Shown: positions 25,789 to 30,620 of the stretch, one piece after another | Numbering within the stretch: position 1 is the stretch's first letter | How the letters are laid out: the number at the start of each line of letters is the position of its first letter | NCBI GenBank assembly: GCA_041611095.1 | Contig: JBFINP010000034.1 | Location: 1 to 30,620, forward strand | Source of the DNA: UBA6912 sp041611095 | Lineage (GTDB): Bacteria > Actinomycetota > Acidimicrobiia > Spongiisociales > UBA5794 | Length of the DNA: 30,620 bases | Reading direction: 5' to 3' | The notes under the pieces: generated by a model | The model's input: only the letters and a program-made list of their open reading frames with translations | Databases searched by the model: none | What the model was told of the DNA's origin: nothing | Made by a program: the position numbers and the translations under genes

Positions 25789-26763
25789 TCAACCACCTTC
25801 GGGTTCGAATCGATCGAGCCAGCCGGCGATGTCCTCCAGCGACACGTTGCCGCCGCAGAGGAGGAGCACGACGACGTCGCCCCGGGCGAACTCTTCGCGG
25901 TGGCGCTCGGCGGCGGCCAGGGTGCACGATGCGGCGGGTTCGGACAGCACCTTGAGCCGTTCGGCGAGATAGCGGAGCGCGCTCACCGCCGCTGCGTCGC
26001 TCACGACATCGACGCCGGCGAGGCGGGTCTGAGCGAGCTCGATCACTGCGGCCGCGGCGTAGGGAGAGCCGAGGGTCTTGGCGATCGATGTAGGAGTGAT
26101 GGTGACGGACTCGCCGGCGGCGAGTGATCGGGCGAGCGCGTCGGCGCCCTCGGTCTCTACGCCGTGGATCTGGACGTCGGGTCGCTCGCCGAGGACTGCG
26201 GTAGCGACGCCCGTGAGCAGGCCTCCGCCGCCGACAGATACGAAGAGGTGGGTCAAGTCGGGCACGTCTTCGACGATCTCGAGACCCAGAGTGCCGTTCC
26301 CGGCCATCATCAGTGGGTCGTCGAAGGGGTGCATCAGCGTCCGACCGGCGGCGGCGTGGCGCTCGGCGGTGCCGATGGCCTCGGCGACATCGCCGGCCAA
26401 CTCGACGGTGGCCCCGTAGCCACGGGTCGCCTCGACGTAGTGCGGAGGGGTCGCCTCCGGCATGACGACGAGGGTGTCGACCCCCAGTTGCTGTCCGGCA
26501 AAGGCCATTCCCTGAGCGAAATTGCCTCCGCTGAATCCAACGACGCCACGGGCACGGTCCTCGGGCGGCATCGCCAGCATGACGTTGAACGCACCGCGGG
26601 GTTTGAACGACCCGGTGCGCTGGAACAGCTCGAGCTTCACGAGGGTCCGGACGCCAAGGCGCTCGCCGAGGCTGCGGCTTGCGATCGTAGGGGTACGGGC
26701 GATGCGGCCGCCGATGCGAGCCCTGGCGGCGCGGACGTCGTCGGGGGAGATCGCGCCCGTCAC
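25789..26763 (-). CDS. threonine/serine dehydratase-like PLP enzyme
   Basis: 324 residues from a GTG at 26763 that overlaps the lipoprotein stop as GTGA. It is a fold type II PLP enzyme: Lys54 in QRTGSFKPRGAFN forms the Schiff base, VVGFSGGNFAQGMA contacts the substrate carboxylate, VSVGGGGLLTG holds the cofactor phosphate, and LLCGGNVSL caps the pyridine nitrogen side. It would deaminate threonine or serine to a 2-keto acid; serine racemase or a related activity is possible. There is no regulatory ACT domain, so it fits the short catabolic type. The usual SAGNHAQG appears as SGGNFAQG, a departure that may alter substrate choice. Coupled to the lipoprotein gene before it. Confidence 0.87.
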   Translation of the reverse strand: MTGAISPDDVRAARARIGGRIARTPTIASRSLGERLGVRTLVKLELFQRTGSFKPRGAFNVMLAMPPEDRARGVVGFSGGNFAQGMAFAGQQLGVDTLVVMPEATPPHYVEATRGYGATVELAGDVAEAIGTAERHAAAGRTLMHPFDDPLMMAGNGTLGLEIVEDVPDLTHLFVSVGGGGLLTGVATAVLGERPDVQIHGVETEGADALARSLAAGESVTITPTSIAKTLGSPYAAAAVIELAQTRLAGVDVVSDAAAVSALRYLAERLKVLSEPAASCTLAAAERHREEFARGDVVVLLLCGGNVSLEDIAGWLDRFEPEGG

Positions 26764-28118
26764 CAGGCGAGCATCACGACATTGGCGCCGAGGTCCACCT
26801 CGCGGCCGTCGGCCTCCAGGCGTCCGGCGGCGGCGATGAGGAGGTGGGCGCCTGTGCGATCCAATGCAACTGCGACGGGATCCTCGTAGACACCGAGCAG
26901 CTCCAAGGCCCCGGACGCAGGGTGGACGGCGTGGAGCTCGGTGAACTGGGCGTCGGTGTCGAAGTAGGTGTAGGTCACCAGCAGCCGGTCGAGGGCCGTG
27001 GAGAAGCCGACGAGACCGTGACCTCCGGCGTCGAGCCCCGCAGCGACGAGGTCGGCGAACGGTCCACTACCCGGGCTGGTCGGATCTCCGTCCACGAAGC
27101 GCGACACCCCGCCGAACGTGTCGAGGACGAAGAGATCCGATCCTGCCCAGGCGACGTTCCAGAGCTCGAATCCCTCCTCGGGGTTGCCGGTGAGGGGCAC
27201 CGTCTGCTTGGACTCCCGACCGGTCGCGATGTCCCGCAGCACGATCGTGTCGGCCGGCGCCAGGACGAAGGAAGGCTCGGCCGGGTCGGGGAAACACTGC
27301 GAGGAAGCGAGGTAGGCGAGGGTGGTCCCGTCCGGCGACACGACCGGCGCAAAGCCGTCACCCGCCTTCGCGGCGCGTCCGGTGACGAGGTCCATCTGCT
27401 CCATGTGGCCGTCGGAGGCTTCGCACGAGAACCAGAAATCCTCCGAGCCGACCGAATAATCGATCGACAGCCCGTCGGCCGACAAGGCCGGCCGACCGGG
27501 GAAGCTCCCGTCTCCACCGAAGGAGGGCCGGACGGTGCGGATCAGCTCCCCGGTCGCCGTGTCGATGACGGCCAGCCGGTAGTCGTCCGTCATCGCCAGT
27601 GCGGTGCCCTCCGCCTGCCCGACTGGCTGCGCCGGGTCTGTGCCCAGATAGCGGGCGTAGCAATCTGGAATCTCCCCGGCGAGACCCGCGCACGCTTCCA
27701 CCGCCTGCCACGAGAACTCGTACGGCCTCGTGTACACGACCCAGAAACCGGGGTTGAGGGACGGGTAGTCGTCGCTCAGGAGCACGCCGGCTCCAGCGAC
27801 GCCGAGGGCCTCGGCTTCGGCGATCGCCCCCGCCGCGTCGTAGTCCGTGACCGGCAGCGATGCGAGCACGGTGGTCCAGCTGTCGAAGGGGAGCGGCCGG
27901 GTGGGAACCGTGGCCACGGTGGTGGGCGGCGGTGCGGTCGTGGTGGGTGGGGAGGCCGTCGTCGGCGGCGCGGCTGCGCTCGTCGTCGTGAGCGCAGCGG
28001 TCGTGGGCGGCAGCGTGCTCGGTGTCGTCGATGGCGAACTCACCTCGTCGCCGGCGCACGCCGTTGCGACCAGCAGCACACCCAGCGCTGCGCCCATGAG
28101 GGAGGCGTCGCGACGCAT
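26760..28118 (-). CDS. lipoprotein with Thr/Pro-rich linker and beta-propeller-like domain
   Basis: 452 residues. A lipoprotein signal ends at VATACAG (Cys21), a Thr/Pro/Ala-rich linker runs to about residue 70, and then comes a repeat-rich domain. Blocks such as DDYRLAVIDTATGELIRTV, FAPVVSPDGTTLAYLASS, TIVLRDIATGRESKQTVPL and DLFVLDTFGGVSRFVDG recur at about 45-60 residue intervals, as in WD40-like or TolB-type propellers. Probably a surface sensor or ligand-binding protein; I cannot name the ligand. An ECF-type promoter (28213-28238) matching that of the window's sigma factor lies about 95 nt before the start. The stop overlaps the threonine-dehydratase-like start by 4 nt, so the two are coupled. 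Confidence 0.82.
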   Translation of the reverse strand: MRRDASLMGAALGVLLVATACAGDEVSSPSTTPSTLPPTTAALTTTSAAAPPTTASPPTTTAPPPTTVATVPTRPLPFDSWTTVLASLPVTDYDAAGAIAEAEALGVAGAGVLLSDDYPSLNPGFWVVYTRPYEFSWQAVEACAGLAGEIPDCYARYLGTDPAQPVGQAEGTALAMTDDYRLAVIDTATGELIRTVRPSFGGDGSFPGRPALSADGLSIDYSVGSEDFWFSCEASDGHMEQMDLVTGRAAKAGDGFAPVVSPDGTTLAYLASSQCFPDPAEPSFVLAPADTIVLRDIATGRESKQTVPLTGNPEEGFELWNVAWAGSDLFVLDTFGGVSRFVDGDPTSPGSGPFADLVAAGLDAGGHGLVGFSTALDRLLVTYTYFDTDAQFTELHAVHPASGALELLGVYEDPVAVALDRTGAHLLIAAAGRLEADGREVDLGANVVMLAW

Positions 28119-28212
28119 CGTGCCCAGACGCTACCGGCGACACCCGGTATTCGCGTAGATTCCTCGCGACTTCTCGGGCTCGAGGTGCGTCTCCCCTTTC
28201 GGACCCATCGCA

Positions 28213-28238
28213 AACGCACAGATTCGACGGTGCGTTCC
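28213..28238 (-). promoter_or_regulatory. second ECF-type promoter, upstream of the propeller lipoprotein
   Basis: On the minus strand, GGAAC (28238-28234), 17 nt, then CGTT (28216-28213). This is the same -35 and the same spacing as the promoter at 3294-3319, with one base different in the -10. The transcript would start near 28206, leaving a leader of about 88 nt. The remainder of the 270-nt region 28119-28388 has nothing else I can name. Confidence 0.55.
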
Positions 28239-28388
28239 CAGTTCTCAACATGGTCGCCGTTTCGCTCGGCTACGAGGGGCAACAGATCGAGGCGGGCCAA
28301 GGTATGGGAGGGTGCCGAAGCGCACAGGTGTGACGATTCGGCCAGGCTCGCCGCCACATCGGCGCCCTCCCACCCCCTGTTGGAGGCC

Positions 28389-29390
28389 CTATTCCCAGTT
28401 CTCGGCGCGCTTCTTCGACGGCTGGACTCGTGGGGGCTCGCCGGGCATCTTCGGGTAGTGCGGTGGCCACGGGGCGTCGCCGAGACCGTTCGCCTCGTCG
28501 TCGGCGACCATCTCGAGCACCGGCTCGAGGCGGCACGGTGTGCCGTCGATGCCCGCGGTCAGATCGCCGGCGTCGGCCCAGCGCTCCTTGAACGTCATCA
28601 GGTCGATCGCACGGTGGTCGATGGTGGCGAGCTCGTCCCAACGGAAGGGTGCCGACACGAGGCCGGTGTGGCGGATCGAGTAGGCGCTGGCGATGGTCTT
28701 GTCCCAGGCGTTCTGGTTGTAGTCGATGAAGACGCCGTCGCGCTCCTCCTTCCACCAGGCCGTGGTCACCAGCTCGTGGCGGCGCTCGAGCTCCCGAGCG
28801 AGGGCCAGGCCGGCACGACGCACCTCGTAGAAGTCCCACTCCTGCTCCAGCCGCACGTAGATGTGGATGCCTCGGTTCCCAGATGTCTTTGGCCAGCCCA
28901 CGAGCCCGACCTCGTCGAGCAGCTCCTTGACGGCGAAGGCCACGTCACGGGCCGCCTCGAAGTCGTGGCCGTCGGTGGGGTCGAGGTCGATGCGTAGCTC
29001 GTCCGGATGATCGAGGTCGTCGGCCCGGGCGTTCCATGGGTTCAGGTCGATGCAGTTCTGCTGCGCCATCCAGACGACGTCGCCCTCGTCGAGCGGCAAG
29101 AACATCCGTCCGGGTCGAGCCGAAGGGAACCGCACGTCGACCACGGTCCGGGCTTGCTTCGGACGCTTGACGTACACCGGGTCCGCACCGACTCCAGCAT
29201 TCCAGCGCTTCAGCATCGTGGGACGATTGGCAACCCCGCGCAGCGCGCCTTCGCTGCACATGAGGAAGTGCTCGACCACGTCGAGCTTCGTCCAGCCTCG
29301 ATCGGGGAACATCACCTTGTCGGGACTCGAGATCCGTATGTCTCTGTCCCCCGCCACAACGTGGATTTCTTTGGCGGCCATTGCTCGCAT
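28389..29390 (-). CDS. LigD-type DNA polymerase/primase domain protein (stand-alone)
   Basis: 333 residues from the ATG at 29390; the ATG at 29381 is an alternative. The archaeo-eukaryotic primase fold of the LigD polymerase domain is clear: ISSPDKVMFPD, ELRIDLDPTDG with catalytic Asp135 and Asp137, TSGNRGIHIYVRL (170-181, nucleotide binding), and VFIDYNQNAWDKTIASAYS with the third acidic residue. In non-homologous end joining this domain fills gaps, often with ribonucleotides, alongside Ku and a ligase. Here it is a single-domain protein ending at residue 333, with no ligase or nuclease domain and no ku gene in the window. Divergent from the flavoenzyme, 71 nt apart. Confidence 0.92.
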   Translation of the reverse strand: MRAMAAKEIHVVAGDRDIRISSPDKVMFPDRGWTKLDVVEHFLMCSEGALRGVANRPTMLKRWNAGVGADPVYVKRPKQARTVVDVRFPSARPGRMFLPLDEGDVVWMAQQNCIDLNPWNARADDLDHPDELRIDLDPTDGHDFEAARDVAFAVKELLDEVGLVGWPKTSGNRGIHIYVRLEQEWDFYEVRRAGLALARELERRHELVTTAWWKEERDGVFIDYNQNAWDKTIASAYSIRHTGLVSAPFRWDELATIDHRAIDLMTFKERWADAGDLTAGIDGTPCRLEPVLEMVADDEANGLGDAPWPPHYPKMPGEPPRVQPSKKRAENWE

Positions 29391-29461
29391 TATCCCTGAC
29401 GGAGAGGGCGAAAAGCGGGTAGGGTCCCCCCGTGGGGAGTGGCCGAGGAGGGAGAAGGGGG

Positions 29462-30577
29462 ATGCGGCGGAAGGCCATCGTCGTCGGCGCCGGCGTGTTC
29501 GGTGCGTCAATCGCGGATCATCTGGCGGCGAACCGCTGGAAGGTCGAGCTGATCGAGCAGTACCAGCCGGGACACGTCCGTGCTTCGAGTGGTGGCGAGT
29601 CGCGTCTGCTCCGCTTCGCCCACGGCGGGGAGGAGTTCTACACCGTGCTCGCATATCGGGCGCGGGAGCTGTGGGAGGCATTGGAGCGCGAGGCCCGCGA
29701 GACGATCCTCCTTCGCTCGGGGGCCGTCTGGTTCGGTCATGGCGAGGCAGGGTGGGAGGCGCAGAGCGCGAAAACGCTCGCTCGGTTGGGGATCCCGGCG
29801 CGGCGCATCGACGCCGCGGACGTTGCCGACCTCTTCCCGTCCGTGGAGACTCGCGACATCGAGTTCGCTCTCTACGAGCCCCAGGGTGGGGTGCTCATGG
29901 CACGGCGCGCGGTGCGTGCTCTCGTGCACCGTGCCCAGCGCCGCGGTGCGACGCTGACCCTGGCCCCGGCGCGGCCCGATGGGGACGCAGTGATGATCGG
30001 GGATGAGCGCCGCTCGGCCGATGTGGTGATCTGGGCCTGCGGGCCTTGGCTGCCGAAGCTGTTTCCCGACGCAGTGAGCGCTACGGTGACCAAGCAGGAT
30101 GTGCTCCACGTCGGTGCTCCTGCCGGCTGGGCAACGCCGAACGTTCCGGCCTGGATCGACTACGACGCATCCATGTACGGGACTGGTGACATCGAGGGTT
30201 CGGGTTTCAAGGTGGCTCCCGACTTCGACGGCGACGCCGTCGATCCGGATGCAATGGAGCGTTTCACGGATCAGCGGACGATCGACAGGGTTCGCACGTA
30301 TCTCCGGCTGCGATTCCCGGATCTCGCCTCGGCGCCGGTCGTCATGGCGAGGACGTGCCAATACACCTCGACGGCGGACAGCAACTGGATCATTGCGCCC
30401 CACCCCGATCATCCGTCCGTGTGGTTGGTCGGTGCCGGCTCGGGCCACGGCTTCAAGCATGGCCCGGCGCTCGGCGAGTTGGTCGGGCGTCTCGTGGACG
30501 GAAGGGCGGCGCCGGACCCGCGCTTCGGTCTCGGTCGCCGGCTCGAGGCAGGCAACCTCCGCACGGCCGGGCGTTAG
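29462..30577 (+). CDS. FAD-dependent oxidoreductase, monomeric sarcosine oxidase-like
   Basis: 371 residues from the ATG at 29462, preceded by a purine-rich Shine-Dalgarno sequence (GAGGGAGAAGGGG). FAD Rossmann motif VVGAGVFGASIADHLA at 7-22; then RASSGGESRLLRFAHG, matching the SSHGDTRIIRHAYG region of monomeric sarcosine oxidase. Cys299 in ARTCQYTSTADSNWII corresponds to the residue that holds FAD covalently in that family, and GAGSGHGFKHGPALGELV is the C-terminal FAD/substrate motif. It would oxidise an N-methyl amino acid (sarcosine or N-methyltryptophan) or a similar secondary amine, releasing peroxide. Substrate is not determined. A hairpin follows at the window's end. Confidence 0.9.
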   Translation: MRRKAIVVGAGVFGASIADHLAANRWKVELIEQYQPGHVRASSGGESRLLRFAHGGEEFYTVLAYRARELWEALEREARETILLRSGAVWFGHGEAGWEAQSAKTLARLGIPARRIDAADVADLFPSVETRDIEFALYEPQGGVLMARRAVRALVHRAQRRGATLTLAPARPDGDAVMIGDERRSADVVIWACGPWLPKLFPDAVSATVTKQDVLHVGAPAGWATPNVPAWIDYDASMYGTGDIEGSGFKVAPDFDGDAVDPDAMERFTDQRTIDRVRTYLRLRFPDLASAPVVMARTCQYTSTADSNWIIAPHPDHPSVWLVGAGSGHGFKHGPALGELVGRLVDGRAAPDPRFGLGRRLEAGNLRTAGR

Positions 30578-30594
30578 TGACTCGCGTGACGAAG

Positions 30595-30620
30595 CGGGCC
30601 CGCTCTTTCGAGCGGGCCCG
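30595..30620 (+). terminator. terminal hairpin after the flavoenzyme gene
   Basis: A perfect 11-bp stem (CGGGCCCGCTC at 30595-30605 with GAGCGGGCCCG at 30610-30620) around TTTC. The window ends on its last base, so a U tract cannot be seen; the assembly may have stopped at this hairpin. Confidence 0.75.

Noticed and set aside
28235..28403. 12-mer TTCCCAGTTCTC present at 28235-28246 and 28392-28403
   Set aside because: No similarity extends beyond the 12 bases; one copy is the end of the LigD-type gene and the other overlaps an ECF -35. Most likely chance.
29391..29681. N-terminal extension of the LigD-type protein
   Set aside because: Pro/Arg/Ser-rich non-family sequence overlapping the divergent flavoenzyme gene.

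Overview
The window is about 30.6 kb of GC-rich DNA (roughly two-thirds G+C by eye). It carries about 24 protein genes on both strands, many with GTG or TTG starts. Actinobacterial-type families recur: a DUF1918-like small protein, a DUF3179 lipoprotein, a septum-formation-like lipoprotein, a stand-alone LigD polymerase domain, and a subtilase with Cys-containing SLH repeats. I infer an uncultured actinobacterium, perhaps in or near Acidimicrobiia. No rRNA, tRNA, CRISPR array, insertion sequence or phage gene is visible. The first 20 bases are all C and the last 26 form a hairpin, so the window is probably a whole contig.

Layout. 45-3171 (minus) holds an AhpD/CMD-family protein, a YceI-like protein and a class III aminotransferase. 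The AhpD-like gene is the main discovery. Its reading frame is crossed by one TGA exactly where the resolving cysteine of the CxxC active site belongs, the AhpD Glu/Cys/Cys/His spacing is otherwise intact, and a strong hairpin follows the TGA. I read it as a selenoprotein with a CxxU centre. Divergent from it, 3333-5322 holds an ECF sigma factor and a membrane partner with two tandem CxxCGR domains. The sigma gene has an ECF-type promoter (GGAAC-N17-CGTC) in front of it, and a near-identical element (GGAAC-N17-CGTT) precedes the lipoprotein gene at 28118, which suggests a small regulon.

5330-6594 (minus) is a trypsin-like protease followed by a coupled short protein that resembles the protease's own N-terminal domain. 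Then come a hot-dog thioesterase, an NDH-2 dehydrogenase, a small exported protein and a four-TM DUF4231/SLATT-like protein. 10666-14502 is a tandem glycine riboswitch driving gcvP, with rpiA behind it. 14512-18502 (minus) holds an amidase and the subtilase/PKD/SLH protein. 18703-21078 (plus) holds the DUF3179 lipoprotein, the DUF1918-like protein and a spondin-domain protein. 21183-25246 (minus) holds a lipoprotein and a fadI-fadJ type beta-oxidation operon. The last part has an actinobacterial conserved hypothetical, a lipoprotein overlapping a threonine-dehydratase-like gene, the LigD polymerase domain, and a sarcosine-oxidase-like flavoenzyme.

Pathway logic: glycine cleavage, amino-group transfer, threonine/serine deamination, N-methyl amino acid oxidation and fatty acid beta-oxidation point to heterotrophic use of amino acids and lipids, with NDH-2 passing electrons to quinone. 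The window also has a notable secreted and cell-wall component.
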